From NCBI GenBank assembly GCA_009692365.1, contig SHZJ01000003.1:1-64000 (forward strand): a DNA stretch of 64,000 nucleotides. The letters are read 5' to 3'. The notes beneath the pieces were generated by a model. It saw nothing but the letters and a program-made list of their open reading frames with translations, did no database searches and had not been told where the DNA came from. The stretch comes from Gammaproteobacteria bacterium (GTDB taxonomy: Bacteria; Pseudomonadota; Gammaproteobacteria; Ga0077536). A program made the translations under genes and the position numbers. Shown one piece after another: positions 41,631 through 52,658 of this stretch. How positions within the stretch are numbered: position 1 is the stretch's first letter; each line of letters opens with the position of its first letter.

Positions 41631-44465
41631 ATGAAGATGGAATCTTCCTCGTGCCTTTTTAGTGGCAACGCTGCCTTCATCGAAGACCTCTACGAGCGCT
41701 TCCTTGAAAACCCAGCCACCGTTGAGCCCAGCTGGCGCGCGTACTTCGCGACGCTGCAAGATGACCCGCAGGCGCGCGACATCCCCCACTCGCCGATCCG
41801 CGAGCGCCTGCTGGCCGCCGCCGAGCGTCCCCGCCAGTTGGCCGCGCCGCCCGCCTCCCCCGCCAGCCTCGACGATGGGAAGCAAGTCTTTGTGCTCCAA
41901 CTCATCAATGCCTATCGCTTCTTGGGCCACCGCCAAGCCAAGCTCGACCCGCTCAATCAATATGCGCGCCCGCAGGTGCAAGAACTCGACCCCACCTTCC
42001 ATGGCTTGACCGAACGGGATATGGAGCGCGTCTTCAACACCGGCTCGCTCGCCGGGACGGCCCGCGCCACCCTGCGCCAAATCCTTGACATCGTGCGCAC
42101 CACCTACTGCAGCCACATCGGCGCGGAATACATGCACATCGTCGAAACCGCGCAAAAACGCTGGATCCAGCAGCGTCTGGAACCGGTACTCGGGAAGCCG
42201 ACGTTGGCGGCGGCCCAGAAGCGCCACCTCCTAGAGCGGGTGGTGGCGGCCGGCGCGCTCGAAGAATACCTACACACCCGCTATGTGGGTCAAAAGCGGT
42301 TCTCGTTAGAAGGGGGCGACAGCGCCATCCCGCTGCTCGACCAACTATTGACCGACTGCGGACGCCATGGGATCAAAGAAGTCGTCATCGGCATGGCCCA
42401 TCGGGGCCGACTCAACGTGTTGGTGAACATTGTCGGCAAGCATCCGTCGAAGTTGTTTGAGGAATTCGAGGGCAAAAGCCGGGAAGCACGCCTCGGTGAT
42501 GTGAAGTATCACCTGGGCTTTTCCTCGGATATCGACACCCCGCATGGCGCCATCCACGTCACCTTGGCGTTCAATCCGTCGCACTTGGAAATCATCGACC
42601 CCGTCGTCGAGGGTTCGGTGCGGGCGCGTCAAGACCGCCGCGGCGATGTTGCACGCAACCAAGTGCTGCCGCTGCTGATCCACGGCGACGCCGCCTTCGC
42701 GGGGCAAGGCGTGGTGATGGAAACCTTTAATCTCTCACAGACCCGCGGCTACACCACCGGGGGCACGGTCCATGTGATCATTAATAACCAAATCGGTTTC
42801 ACGACCAGCGACCCGCTGGACTCGCGCTCCAGCCTGTATTGCACCGATGTCGCCAAAATCGTGCAGGCCCCCATTTTTCACGTCAACGGCGACGACCCCG
42901 AGGCCGTGGCCTTCGTGGCCCAAATCGCGCTCGATTTCCGCATGGAATTTAACAAGGATGTGGTCATCGACCTCATTTGCTATCGCAAGCACGGGCACAG
43001 CGAAGCCGATGAACCCGCCGCCACTCAACCGGTGATGTACCAGCACGTGCGCAAACATAGCGGCGTGCGCAAACTCTACGCCGACCGGTTGGTCGCCGAG
43101 GGCGTCATCGTGGCGGCGGAAGTGGAGGCGATGGCGGGCGCCTATGTCGCTGCGCTGGAAAACAACCGCGTGGTCTCAAGCCCTCTTTCGAGCACGCACG
43201 ACACTCGCTTCCTCATCAATTTTGAGCCCTACCGCGCGAGCCACTGGCGCGACGCTACCGCCACCCACCTCAGCGGCGAGAAAATTGCCGCGCTCTCCGA
43301 GCGCATGTCGGCCTATCCCGCCGACTTCGACCCGCATCGCGCGGTGCGCCGGGTGTACGAAGACCGCCGCCGGATGGCCGCGGGCGAAATTCCCATGGAC
43401 TGGGGTTACGCAGAAACCCTCGCCTACGCGGGACTGCTCACCGAAGGATATCCGGTGCGTTTGTCCGGGCAGGACAGCGCGCGCGGCACGTTTTTCCATC
43501 GGCACGCGGTAGTAACCGACCAGAAAACCGGCGATACCTTCCTGCCGCTCCAGAATCTGGCGCCGGATCAAGCAAGTTTTCTGGTGATCAACTCCACGCT
43601 GTCCGAAGCAGCCGTGCTGGGTTTCGAGTTTGGCTACGCCAGCTCTGAACCCCGCGGCCTCGTGATCTGGGAGGCGCAATTTGGCGATTTTGCGAACGGC
43701 GCGCAGGTGGTCATCGACCAATTCATCGCCTCTTGCGAAGAAAAATGGGGCCGCCTCTGCGGTCTCACCATGCTCCTGCCGCACGGCTATGACGGCCAAG
43801 GTCCCGAACACTCCTCGGCCCGTCTAGAGCGCTATTTACAACTGTGCGCCGAAGACAATATGCAGGTCGTTTATCCAACCACCCCGGCACAGATGTTCCA
43901 TCTCATTCGCCGCCAGACGCTGCGCCCCTACCGCAAGCCCCTCATCGTGATGAGCCCCAAGAGCTTGTTGCGGCACAAACTCTCGGTCTCGAGTTTGGCG
44001 GAGATCCAGTCGGGCGGCTTCCGGACGGTGATCGACGAAATCGACCCGCTCGAGCGCCGGGCGGTCAAACGGCTGCTGTTCTGCAGCGGCAAGGTGTATT
44101 ACGACCTGCTGGAAGCCCGCCGCGAGCGCAAGCTAGACGATTGCGCGATTATCCGCATCGAGCAGCTTTATCCTTTCCCGCGCGAGGAGATAATGGCGCT
44201 CGTCGCCACCTATCCGACGGTGACAGACGCGGTCTGGGTGCAAGAAGAGCCGCGCAATCAGGGGGCCTGGTCGCTAATGCTCTCGCGCCGCGTGCTGGGC
44301 GGTTGCTGCCCCGTGGAACGGCCGCTGCGCTGCGTGGCGCGGCCCTATTCGGCATCACCGGCGGTCGGCTACCACGCGGTGCACCTCAAGCAGCAGCAAG
44401 AACTGGTGGACGCCGCCCTGAAGCCCCAGAGCGAAGCCGCCGAGCAGCAGGAAAAATGGGCCTGA
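41631..44465 (+). CDS. sucA: 2-oxoglutarate dehydrogenase E1 component
   Basis: 944 aa; [30 protein letters not shown], ...[20 protein letters not shown]. Confidence 0.96.
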   Translation: MKMESSSCLFSGNAAFIEDLYERFLENPATVEPSWRAYFATLQDDPQARDIPHSPIRERLLAAAERPRQLAAPPASPASLDDGKQVFVLQLINAYRFLGHRQAKLDPLNQYARPQVQELDPTFHGLTERDMERVFNTGSLAGTARATLRQILDIVRTTYCSHIGAEYMHIVETAQKRWIQQRLEPVLGKPTLAAAQKRHLLERVVAAGALEEYLHTRYVGQKRFSLEGGDSAIPLLDQLLTDCGRHGIKEVVIGMAHRGRLNVLVNIVGKHPSKLFEEFEGKSREARLGDVKYHLGFSSDIDTPHGAIHVTLAFNPSHLEIIDPVVEGSVRARQDRRGDVARNQVLPLLIHGDAAFAGQGVVMETFNLSQTRGYTTGGTVHVIINNQIGFTTSDPLDSRSSLYCTDVAKIVQAPIFHVNGDDPEAVAFVAQIALDFRMEFNKDVVIDLICYRKHGHSEADEPAATQPVMYQHVRKHSGVRKLYADRLVAEGVIVAAEVEAMAGAYVAALENNRVVSSPLSSTHDTRFLINFEPYRASHWRDATATHLSGEKIAALSERMSAYPADFDPHRAVRRVYEDRRRMAAGEIPMDWGYAETLAYAGLLTEGYPVRLSGQDSARGTFFHRHAVVTDQKTGDTFLPLQNLAPDQASFLVINSTLSEAAVLGFEFGYASSEPRGLVIWEAQFGDFANGAQVVIDQFIASCEEKWGRLCGLTMLLPHGYDGQGPEHSSARLERYLQLCAEDNMQVVYPTTPAQMFHLIRRQTLRPYRKPLIVMSPKSLLRHKLSVSSLAEIQSGGFRTVIDEIDPLERRAVKRLLFCSGKVYYDLLEARRERKLDDCAIIRIEQLYPFPREEIMALVATYPTVTDAVWVQEEPRNQGAWSLMLSRRVLGGCCPVERPLRCVARPYSASPAVGYHAVHLKQQQELVDAALKPQSEAAEQQEKWA

Positions 44466-44514
44466 CCGCCGCGTAGCGACGACCGTAGAGCGTCCATCAA
44501 TCAAAGGAAATGCC

Positions 44515-45702
44515 GTGTTAGTTGCAGTAAAGGTTCCGGTTCTCGCCGAATCCGTGCCCGACGCCACCCTCTTGGAATGGCATAAGAAGTCGGGCGAGCG
44601 CGTGGTCCGAGGCGACAACCTCATCGATTTAGAAACCGATAAAGTCACGCTGGAAATCGCCGCGCCGGTCGGCGGGGTGTTGGTAGAGATCCGCAAGAAG
44701 ACCGGCGAGGTCGTTACCACCGATGAAATTTTGGCCGTGATCGACACCGGGAGTGCGGGCGCCACCCCAGACGCCGCGCCGCCGATCGGCGTCGACGCAG
44801 CGCCACCCGCGGCGGCGGCGGCCGCAAAAATGGGCCCGGCCGCGCGCAAGCTCCTCCAAGAGCAAGGCCTAGATGGCGCCACCATCCAAGGTTCAGGCAA
44901 AGACGGGCGTGTGACCAAAGGCGATGTGTTGGCACGCAGCGTGGCCGCCGCCGCGCCCCCGGTCTTGCCGCCGCTGGAGCCTCTGCCCAGCGTGCTGGGA
45001 GCGCGGGCAGACCAGCGTGTAGCGATGACCCGGCTGCGGAAACGGACCGCCGAACGCCTGCTGCAAGCGCAACGGCAGGCCGCCATCCTCACCACGTTCA
45101 ACGAGGTGAACATGCAACCGGTGATGGATTTACGCCAGCGCTATAAAGACGAATTTGAAAAGCGGCACGGCGTGCGCATGGGCTTCATGTCCTTCTTCGT
45201 GAAGGCGGCGGTTGAAGCCCTAAAGAAATTTCCGGTCGTCAACGCCAGCATCGACGGCGAGGACATCGTGTATCACAACTACTTCGACATCGGCGTCGCG
45301 GTGGGCTCGGAGCGTGGACTGGTGGTGCCAATTCTGCGCGACGCCGAAACGCTTACTTTTGGTGACATCGAGCGCGGGGTGCGCGAATTTGGCGAGCGCG
45401 CGCGCACCAGCAAGCTCACCATCGAGGACCTCACCGGCGGCACGTTCACGATCAGCAACGGCGGGATTTTTGGTTCCCTGCTCTCAACGCCCATCCTCAA
45501 TCCGCCCCAAAGCGCCATCCTGGGCATGCATAAAATTCAGGACCGCCCGGTGGTCGAGCACGGCAGCATCGTGATCCGCCCCATGATGTATCTGGCCATG
45601 TCCTACGACCACCGCATTATCGACGGCCGCGAGGCCGTGCAATGTCTCGATACCATCCGCCTGCTGCTCGAAGATCCGAGCCGCATGCTGCTCCAAGTCT
45701 GA
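44515..45702 (+). CDS. sucB: 2-oxoglutarate dehydrogenase E2 (dihydrolipoamide succinyltransferase)
   Basis: Lipoyl motif [17 protein letters not shown]..., catalytic [13 protein letters not shown]. Confidence 0.96.
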   Translation: MLVAVKVPVLAESVPDATLLEWHKKSGERVVRGDNLIDLETDKVTLEIAAPVGGVLVEIRKKTGEVVTTDEILAVIDTGSAGATPDAAPPIGVDAAPPAAAAAAKMGPAARKLLQEQGLDGATIQGSGKDGRVTKGDVLARSVAAAAPPVLPPLEPLPSVLGARADQRVAMTRLRKRTAERLLQAQRQAAILTTFNEVNMQPVMDLRQRYKDEFEKRHGVRMGFMSFFVKAAVEALKKFPVVNASIDGEDIVYHNYFDIGVAVGSERGLVVPILRDAETLTFGDIERGVREFGERARTSKLTIEDLTGGTFTISNGGIFGSLLSTPILNPPQSAILGMHKIQDRPVVEHGSIVIRPMMYLAMSYDHRIIDGREAVQCLDTIRLLLEDPSRMLLQV

Positions 45703-45710
45703 GGTAGGTC

Positions 45711-47129
45711 ATGGATAACTATCAGGTAGTGATAATCGGCGCCGGCCCCGCGGGCTATGTGGCGGCCATCCGCTGCGCGCAGTTGGGCTTAAAGACCGCG
45801 TGCGTGGAGTCTTGGCTAAATCCCAAAGGCACGCCGACCTTGGGCGGGACCTGTCTGAACGTCGGCTGCATCCCGTCCAAGGCGCTGCTGGATTCTTCGC
45901 ATCACTTCGAGCATCTGCGCCAGCACGGGAAAGAACACGGCATCCTCACCGGCGACCTCGGCTTTGATGTTGGCGTGATGCAAAAGCGCAAAGACAAAAT
46001 CGTGCAAACCCTCACCCAGGGTATCGCGGGCTTGTTCAAGAAAAATGGGGTGACCTGGGTCCAGGGCCATGGGGTCTTGAAACCCAACGGCGAAGTGGCG
46101 GTGATCGATAGCGCGGGCAGCGAAACCGCGCGGCTGGCGGCACCGCATATCGTCATTGCAACCGGCTCGGTGCCGGCGCGCATTCCACCGGCGCCGGTGG
46201 ACCAGCAGGCGGTGGTCGACTCCACGGGTGCGCTGACTTTCGAGCAAGTGCCCGCCCGCCTGGGTGTCATCGGCGCGGGCGTGATTGGGCTGGAACTGGG
46301 CAGCGTGTGGCGCCGCCTCGGGGCGCAGGTCATCATTTTTGAGGCGCTGCCGGAATTTCTCGCCGCCGTCGATCAAGACGTTGCGAAAGAAGCCCTGAAA
46401 CTTTTCTCTAAACAAGGCCTCGATATCCGGCTCAACGCCAAAGTGCTTGGGGTCACGACCACCCCCGAAGGCGTGCGCGTGAGCGTCGAGACGGGGGACA
46501 AAACGGAGGAGGTGATGGTAGATAGACTCATCGTCGCCGTCGGCCGTTCGCCGAATACGCAGGGGCTAGGCGCAGCCGAAATCGGGCTGGCCCTCGACGC
46601 GCGCGGATTCATTCAAACTGACGGCCTGTGCCAAACGAACCTCGCGGGCGTCTACGCCATTGGGGATGTCACACCCGGGCCAATGTTGGCCCATAAGGCG
46701 TCGGAAGAAGGCATCGCGGTGGCCGAGTTTATCGCCGGTCAAAAGCCCGCCATCGACCACGCGCAGATCCCGTGGGTGATTTACACCTGGCCTGAAATTG
46801 CCTGGGCCGGCGCCACCGAGAAAGAATTGAAAGAAGCGGGCCGCGCTTACCGCGTCGGCCGCTTCCCGTTTCTGGCCAGCGGGCGGGCCCGGGCGATGGG
46901 TGAGACGGACGGCTTCATCAAAATGCTCAGCGCGGAGGATACGGATGAAGTCTTGGGGGTGCATATCATCGGCCCACAGGCCTCCGAACTGATCGCAGAA
47001 GCGGTGCTGGCGATGGCGTTCAATGCCTCGGCCGAAGACATCGCGCGCACCGTCCACGCCCATCCAACGCTGTCCGAAGGGCTGCACGAAGCGGCGCTGG
47101 GCACGGACAACCGCATGCTCCACTTGTAG
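45711..47129 (+). CDS. lpdA: Dihydrolipoyl dehydrogenase
   Basis: GGTCLNVGCIPSKALL redox motif; C-term HAHPTLSEGLHEAA. Confidence 0.96.
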   Translation: MDNYQVVIIGAGPAGYVAAIRCAQLGLKTACVESWLNPKGTPTLGGTCLNVGCIPSKALLDSSHHFEHLRQHGKEHGILTGDLGFDVGVMQKRKDKIVQTLTQGIAGLFKKNGVTWVQGHGVLKPNGEVAVIDSAGSETARLAAPHIVIATGSVPARIPPAPVDQQAVVDSTGALTFEQVPARLGVIGAGVIGLELGSVWRRLGAQVIIFEALPEFLAAVDQDVAKEALKLFSKQGLDIRLNAKVLGVTTTPEGVRVSVETGDKTEEVMVDRLIVAVGRSPNTQGLGAAEIGLALDARGFIQTDGLCQTNLAGVYAIGDVTPGPMLAHKASEEGIAVAEFIAGQKPAIDHAQIPWVIYTWPEIAWAGATEKELKEAGRAYRVGRFPFLASGRARAMGETDGFIKMLSAEDTDEVLGVHIIGPQASELIAEAVLAMAFNASAEDIARTVHAHPTLSEGLHEAALGTDNRMLHL

Positions 47130-47291
47130 TGAAAATGCAGGGCGAAAACTCGGCCAAGCGAGCGTCACTTGCAAAATACTGCGGTGCAACTTAAATTCAG
47201 GTTCACTCGTGCTGTCAAGAAGCGACTTGTCGATATTTTAGGAGGAATCTTAAGCATCAACTTGGAAGATGCGCGGCGTTTAGCAGGTCGC

Positions 47292-47331
47292 CGCCACGTC
47301 CCTCAGGCAAACTGAGAGACTTCGGGTGGCG
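47292..47331. other. Compound stem-loop in the lpdA-phaR intergenic region
   Basis: CGCCAC-[GTCCCTCAG-GCAAA-CTGAGAGAC]-TTCG-G-GTGGCG; nested inner 9-bp stem (one mismatch) and outer 6-bp stem. Confidence 0.5.
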
Positions 47332-47487
47332 AACTTATACCGTTGGCACCTCTAGATTGATGTCAAAACTGGCGCGTCTAACACCCGCGCCCATGGAGAC
47401 ACTGTCCTGCTGGATGCCGCTGAGCCCAACACTGACGTCGCAATAATGAACACTACGCCGCGAGGCTGACACCGGGAGCCGTGATCT

Positions 47488-47994
47488 ATGACTGAAAGCA
47501 CCATCACCAAAAGAGTTATCAAAAAATATCCGAACCGCCGCCTCTACGACACCAACGAGAGCAAGTACGTCACGCTCAACGACGTGCGGAAACTGGTGCT
47601 AGAAGAAACTCCCTTTTGCGTCATCGATAAAAAATCGGGCGAAGACATCACCCGAAATATCCTGCTCCAAATCATCATTGACCAAGAGGACGGCGGAGAC
47701 CCCATTTTCTCCACCGATGCGCTCCAACAACTCATCGGTTTCTATGGCAACTCAGCCCGTGGCATGGCTGGCGATTTCATGCGGACCAGCGTGAATGTGC
47801 TCTACGAGCAGCAAAAGCGCCTGCAGAATCAATTCACCACAGCGCTGCAGGCGAATCCCGTCTCCAGCCTGTTCGCTGAGACCGCCAAGCGCAACATCGA
47901 GCTGTGGCAGGGCATCCAAGAAAGCGTGCTGCAGGCGAGCGGTTTGCTGAAACCCGAAAGAAGCACGCGGCCAGAGCCACCGTTAGACAAATAA
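47488..47994 (+). CDS. phaR: Polyhydroxyalkanoate synthesis repressor PhaR
   Basis: VIKKYPNRRLYDTNESKYVTLNDVRKLV (PHB/PHA accumulation DNA-binding domain). Confidence 0.95.
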   Translation: MTESTITKRVIKKYPNRRLYDTNESKYVTLNDVRKLVLEETPFCVIDKKSGEDITRNILLQIIIDQEDGGDPIFSTDALQQLIGFYGNSARGMAGDFMRTSVNVLYEQQKRLQNQFTTALQANPVSSLFAETAKRNIELWQGIQESVLQASGLLKPERSTRPEPPLDK

Positions 47995-48028
47995 GCCGCC
48001 TGTTTAACGGTGGCGCCCAGCAGCGCGG

Positions 48029-49792
48029 CTAGGCCGCTGGCCGGCCCCCGAGGGCCCCGCGAATACGCACGATTTGCTGCAGTAACGCCGGCGGCAGCCG
48101 CGCGCCAAAGCTGGCGAAGAACGTCTCGAGGTCGTCCATCTCAGCCAACCAAATCGCCGGCTCAATCGCCAGCAAGGCGTCCAGCGTCTGCGCCGAGACC
48201 GTTAAGCCGGAGAGGTCTAAATCTTCGGCTCGCGGCATCAGACCCACAGGCGTTTTGCGGGCCTGCGCTGCCCCGGCACACCGTTCGGTGATCCACCGCA
48301 GCACGCGCATGTTGTCACCATAGCCCGGCCACATGAAATGGCCCGCGGCGTCTTTACGGAACCAGTTCACGTGAAAGACTTTAGGCAGCTGCGCGGAGCG
48401 CGCTCCAAAACTCAGCCAGTGCGCCCAGTAGTCACCAAAGTTGTAGCCGCAGAAAGGTTTCATCGCCATCGGGTCGCGGCGGATCTGCCCCACCTGCCCC
48501 GCGGCCGCGGCCGTTGTTTCGGACGCCACCGCAGCCCCTGTGAAGACCCCGTGCTCCCAATCCAAGGCCTCCAGCACTAAGGGCGCGACGCTCGAGCGAC
48601 GGCCGCCAAAAATAATGGCTGAAATCGGCACGCCTTGCGGCGCGTCGGCTTCGTGGGAATAGCTCGGACACTGCGCGGCGGCGACCGTAAAACGGGCATT
48701 CGGATGGGCCGCTGGGCCATTAGCGACGTTGTGCGGGCGGCCTTGCCAGTCCAGCAGGTCGGCGGGCTTGTCGCCATCGATGCCCTCCCACCACGGCTGT
48801 CGATCCGCGGTCATCGCGACATTGGTGTAAATGGTGTTGCGGCCCAAGGTCTGCATGCAGTTGGGATTGGTTTTCAGGCTGGTGCCTGGCGCCACCCCAA
48901 AAAATCCCGCCTCGGGATTAATGGCCCACAGGCGGCCGTCTTCGCCCGGATGCAACCAAGTGATGTCGTCGCCCACGGTCCAAACTTTCCAACCCGCGTA
49001 AGCGGCCGGTGGCACCAGCATCGCCAAATTAGTTTTGCCGCACGCTGAGGGAAACGCTGCGGCCACATAGGTAATGCGCCCGGTAGGGTCTTCAATGCCG
49101 AGGATCAGCATATGTTCGGCGAGCCAACCTTCGGTGCGCGCCTGCCAACTCGCAATGCGTAGCGCGTGGCATTTTTTGCCCAGCAAAGCATTGCCGCCGT
49201 AGCCGGAACCGATGCTCTTGATCAGCAGTTGCTCCGGGAAATGCATGATGTAGCGACGCGCGGGGTCAAGATCGCCGGTCGAATGCAGGCCTTTCACGAA
49301 GGAGTTTCCCGCCTCGATGTGGGCCAGCGCGCGCGTGCCGATGCGCGCCATGATGCGCATATTGGCGACGACATAGGGGCTGTCGGTAATTTCCACGCCG
49401 GCGCGCGAATACGGCGAGCCGTAGGGGCCCATCAAATAAGGGATCACATACATCGTGCGGCCACGCATGCAGCCCGCGTAGAGCGCATCGATGATGCCGT
49501 GGCCAGCCGCCGGTTCCAGCCAATTGTTGTTGGGGCCTGCGTCTTCCTTGTTCGCCGTGCACACGAACGTTAGGTGTTCGACCCGGGCCACATCGTTCGG
49601 GGCGGAGCGATGGAGGTAGCAGTTGGGATGGGTTTGTTCATTCAGGCGCAGCAACGTACCATCGGCCAACATACTGGCGGTCAGTAGCGCATTCTCGTGG
49701 TCAGAACCGTCACACCAATGGATATGTGCAGGTTTCGTCAGCAGCGCGGTCTCCTCGACCCAAGCCGCTAATTCTAGGCATTTCGTCATCAA
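48029..49792 (-). CDS. pckG: Phosphoenolpyruvate carboxykinase (GTP)
   Basis: AAFPSACGKTNLAML, FGGRRSSVAPLVLEALDWEHGVFTGAAVASE, GYNFGDYWAHWLSFG. Confidence 0.95.
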   Translation of the reverse strand: MMTKCLELAAWVEETALLTKPAHIHWCDGSDHENALLTASMLADGTLLRLNEQTHPNCYLHRSAPNDVARVEHLTFVCTANKEDAGPNNNWLEPAAGHGIIDALYAGCMRGRTMYVIPYLMGPYGSPYSRAGVEITDSPYVVANMRIMARIGTRALAHIEAGNSFVKGLHSTGDLDPARRYIMHFPEQLLIKSIGSGYGGNALLGKKCHALRIASWQARTEGWLAEHMLILGIEDPTGRITYVAAAFPSACGKTNLAMLVPPAAYAGWKVWTVGDDITWLHPGEDGRLWAINPEAGFFGVAPGTSLKTNPNCMQTLGRNTIYTNVAMTADRQPWWEGIDGDKPADLLDWQGRPHNVANGPAAHPNARFTVAAAQCPSYSHEADAPQGVPISAIIFGGRRSSVAPLVLEALDWEHGVFTGAAVASETTAAAAGQVGQIRRDPMAMKPFCGYNFGDYWAHWLSFGARSAQLPKVFHVNWFRKDAAGHFMWPGYGDNMRVLRWITERCAGAAQARKTPVGLMPRAEDLDLSGLTVSAQTLDALLAIEPAIWLAEMDDLETFFASFGARLPPALLQQIVRIRGALGGRPAA

Positions 49793-50019
49793 ATTTTCTC
49801 CATTGCGCGCTCGGCGGCTGAGCCTCCTCAGACGCAGCGAGCGCTATACGACATCGCTCGCCAGCGAGACAGCGGGCACTTTAATCTAATCTCCCTGCTA
49901 ATTTGAAGGAATCTAACGCTGGCGCAGATAATTTCTGACGTTGACCCGGCGCATTACCGCCCGCGTGGCCACACGACCCAAGCTACTGCTGCCCAGTTCA
50001 CAAACTTCTGACAAAAGTG

Positions 50020-50049
50020 TTGACAGCGCTTTTCCAAAGGGCTTATGGT
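50020..50049 (+). promoter_or_regulatory. Sigma70-like promoter upstream of phasin gene
   Basis: TTGACA (50020-50025), 18-bp spacer, TATGGT (50044-50049). Confidence 0.5.
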
Positions 50050-50106
50050 GCGTCGCACAATTGCTGCTTTGCGATAAGCAGCCCAGCCAATTAGGAATCG
50101 AAGACC

Positions 50107-50487
50107 ATGGAAAGTTTTTCTGCTCGGGGTGACTCCTTCAGGAAGGCGGCGATGGCGTCAGGCAAATCGTTAGAGGCCCTTAATCTGACCTTGCTGCGGA
50201 AGTGGTCTAGCTCGCAGGCGGCCTTCTGCGCCGGCGCTTTAGAGACCGCTAAGCAGTGGACCCGCAACTTTGCGCAGCACCAAGCGCTGCCCGATTTATT
50301 CGACGCCCAGCGCAAGCTGCTGGTTGACTACAACGCGCGCTGCCTCACGGCGGCCCGCGAAAACACCGATCTGCTCCTCGCGACTCGCGAGGATTACCAG
50401 AGCTGGTTTGAACAAGGTTACCAATTTTTTACCGCGCAGGCGCAGGACGTGACGGTCAAGCCGGTCGCGAGCCGCAAGGGGGTCTGA
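50107..50487 (+). CDS. Phasin family protein
   Basis: 126-aa amphipathic helical protein next to PHA genes; phasin-like coiled-coil composition. Confidence 0.65.
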   Translation: MESFSARGDSFRKAAMASGKSLEALNLTLLRKWSSSQAAFCAGALETAKQWTRNFAQHQALPDLFDAQRKLLVDYNARCLTAARENTDLLLATREDYQSWFEQGYQFFTAQAQDVTVKPVASRKGV

Positions 50488-50551
50488 GCTAGGCCCACCG
50501 CCAATTTCCAGCCCTTGATTTCTCCTGTTTGACCTCCCCTCTGCCCTCGTC

Positions 50552-50585
50552 GACCGGCCTCCCGGCCGGTCTTCGGGGGTGCTTT
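50552..50585. terminator. Candidate terminator between phasin gene and phaC (convergent)
   Basis: GACCGGCC-TCCC-GGCCGGTC stem-loop followed by GGGGGTGCTTTTTAG. Confidence 0.5.
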
Positions 50586-50637
50586 TTAGCGTCCAGCCGC
50601 CCCTCCCGATCGACCGCCCCACCGCCAAGCAGCTGTT

Positions 50638-51696
50638 TCATAGCGCGCTCCGCTGCGCCAGCCACTGCCCTATCGAGCGGGCCACCACGCTGCGCGCGCT
50701 GCCGACATAAATACCGATATGCCCGCCGGGCACCTCTACTTCTTGATAATCCGTGCTGCCAATTTTAGCCGCCAGGCCCCGCGAGGAGGCTGGCGGAACC
50801 AAATGGTCAGCGCGCGCATAAACATTGAGCACCGGCATCGTTAAGCGCGCGAGCGCCACCCGCTGCCCACCCAGCCGCAAGCGTCCGCGCCACAGGGCGT
50901 TATCGCGATAAAAATCCCGCGCAAACTCTTGCAGCGCCAAGCCCGCTAGATCGGGGCTGTCGAAAATCCATTTTTCCATCCGCAGGAACAGCGCCAGCGC
51001 CGCGGGATCGGTCATTTGCTCGACTAAGCCCACGTATTTCTGATGGAGAAGGCGATAGGGCTTGAGGGCCAGAAACAGGCTGTTGAGGGCATCCCCGCGG
51101 AGATTCTGCTCGCCCAAGCGCTCGATATCGACGGCGCGCAGGAGATGGCTTAGGAGGTCCTCTGGGGTGTGGAAATCAACCGGCGTCACCGTGAGTACCA
51201 GATTACGCACGCGGGCGGGGTTGAGGGCCGCATAACACAGCCCAAACGTGCCGCCCTGACAGATCCCCATCATGTTGATCGGCCCCGCCGCAGCCAACCA
51301 GTCAACGCAGGCGGCCAAATCGTGATTGATGTACTCGTTCAAGCCCCGTTGGCGATCGAGCGCCGTGGGGTCCTCCCATTCAATCAGATGGACATCCACG
51401 CCCAGCGCTAGCAGGGCGCGGACTAAGGACCGGTCGGGCTGCAAATCGGCCATCGAGGGCCGGTTCACCAAGCCGTAGACGATTAGGGTTGGCACCCGCT
51501 GGACGTCCTGCTGCAGGGGTGTGTAGCGAAAGAGGCGCGCCTTCCCGCACTGCCGTAGCAGCGTGCGCGCCGATCCGCCCGGCAGCGGATTCGGCGGGGG
51601 ATTGTCCCGCAGCGCCGCCAGGCCGCGCGCCAGTGACCGCTCCCAGGCGACCATTTCTCGGCCTAAATCTGCCCAGTTCAACGCCAGTCGTGGCAT
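50638..51696 (-). CDS. phaC: Class III PHA synthase subunit PhaC
   Basis: PTLIVYGLVNRPSMADLQPDRSLVRALLALGVDVHLIEWEDP, lipase-like box GICQGG. Confidence 0.93.
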   Translation of the reverse strand: MPRLALNWADLGREMVAWERSLARGLAALRDNPPPNPLPGGSARTLLRQCGKARLFRYTPLQQDVQRVPTLIVYGLVNRPSMADLQPDRSLVRALLALGVDVHLIEWEDPTALDRQRGLNEYINHDLAACVDWLAAAGPINMMGICQGGTFGLCYAALNPARVRNLVLTVTPVDFHTPEDLLSHLLRAVDIERLGEQNLRGDALNSLFLALKPYRLLHQKYVGLVEQMTDPAALALFLRMEKWIFDSPDLAGLALQEFARDFYRDNALWRGRLRLGGQRVALARLTMPVLNVYARADHLVPPASSRGLAAKIGSTDYQEVEVPGGHIGIYVGSARSVVARSIGQWLAQRSAL

Positions 51697-51698
51697 GG

Positions 51699-52634
51699 CT
51701 AAGGGCCCTGTCGGCGGGGTGACGTCAGCGAACCCGGCGCGCCGGCCGCCGCGGGCTCGCTGGGAGCGGCACCGGCCGGTTGACGCGCGGCCTTACCGGC
51801 TGGTTGACGCGCTGCCTTACTCACGGGCCGGCCTGCTGGCTGACGCGTGGGCTGCAAGGGGGTGACATTTGCGGGTCGCGGCTCCGACGGCCCGGCGGCT
51901 GCCGCCTCCAAGGCCGCCACCCGCCGCCCCAGCGCCACAAACTCATCCAGCGTGGGAACGTCCAGCAACGGCACGGTGCGCTGCGCCCAAGCGCGCACCG
52001 CCGCCCGCAGGCCCAAGCTCGCGTTGAGATAGTGACCGAAGGCCTGCGCGTAGTCGGGCCGGCGCGCCTGGGCCAGATAAGCTGTTTCCAAGTGGTCGAT
52101 AAACGCATCGTAAAGGCCGCGCAGCGAGGCAATTGGCGGCCCGTCGTCGTCCCGCTCTAGGCTTGCGCTAAAGGCCGCAGCGCCCACCCGCAGGGCTTCC
52201 CATTGCGCCAATTGCAGCGCGAGCGCGGCCTCCCGCTCGACCCGCTGCGCGGCGGCCAAAGCGGCATATCCGTTTTGCCATTCCCGGCTTGGGCCAAAGG
52301 CTGGCCACTGCGTGCCGGCAGGAAGCGGCGCTGCGGCGCGGCCGGCGAGTAGCGCCAAATCGATGCCGTGGATGAAGTCCGCCAGTAAGCTTTGTAGCGC
52401 TGGGGTGATGCTCCCCGACCGTCGCCCGCGCGCCGAGGCCGCGCCGCAGGCCGCTAACAGTTGGGCGAACCGCCCGAAAGAGGCCCATGGCGCAGCACCG
52501 GTCAACTCGTTGAACAGTTTCTCCCAAGACTCCCAGCTGGCAGCATCGGGAAGTTCGCGCCACGGGCCGACCCACTGCAGCCAGCTATCCAGAAACTCCG
52601 CCTGCAGGCGCTGCCAGTGCGCCGGGTGTTCCAT
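51699..52634 (-). CDS. phaE: Class III PHA synthase subunit PhaE
   Basis: Adjacent to phaC; conserved YLAQARRPDYAQAFGHYLNASLGLR region; Pro/Ala-rich C-terminus. Confidence 0.85.
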   Translation of the reverse strand: MEHPAHWQRLQAEFLDSWLQWVGPWRELPDAASWESWEKLFNELTGAAPWASFGRFAQLLAACGAASARGRRSGSITPALQSLLADFIHGIDLALLAGRAAAPLPAGTQWPAFGPSREWQNGYAALAAAQRVEREAALALQLAQWEALRVGAAAFSASLERDDDGPPIASLRGLYDAFIDHLETAYLAQARRPDYAQAFGHYLNASLGLRAAVRAWAQRTVPLLDVPTLDEFVALGRRVAALEAAAAGPSEPRPANVTPLQPTRQPAGRPVSKAARQPAGKAARQPAGAAPSEPAAAGAPGSLTSPRRQGP

Positions 52635-52658
52635 CGGTACCGCCTGTTGTCGGCAGCT

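Noticed and set aside
47292-47331. Glycine riboswitch (CCTCAGGCAAA resembles its conserved segment)
   Set aside because: The rest of the aptamer core is absent and neighbouring genes are not glycine metabolism genes.
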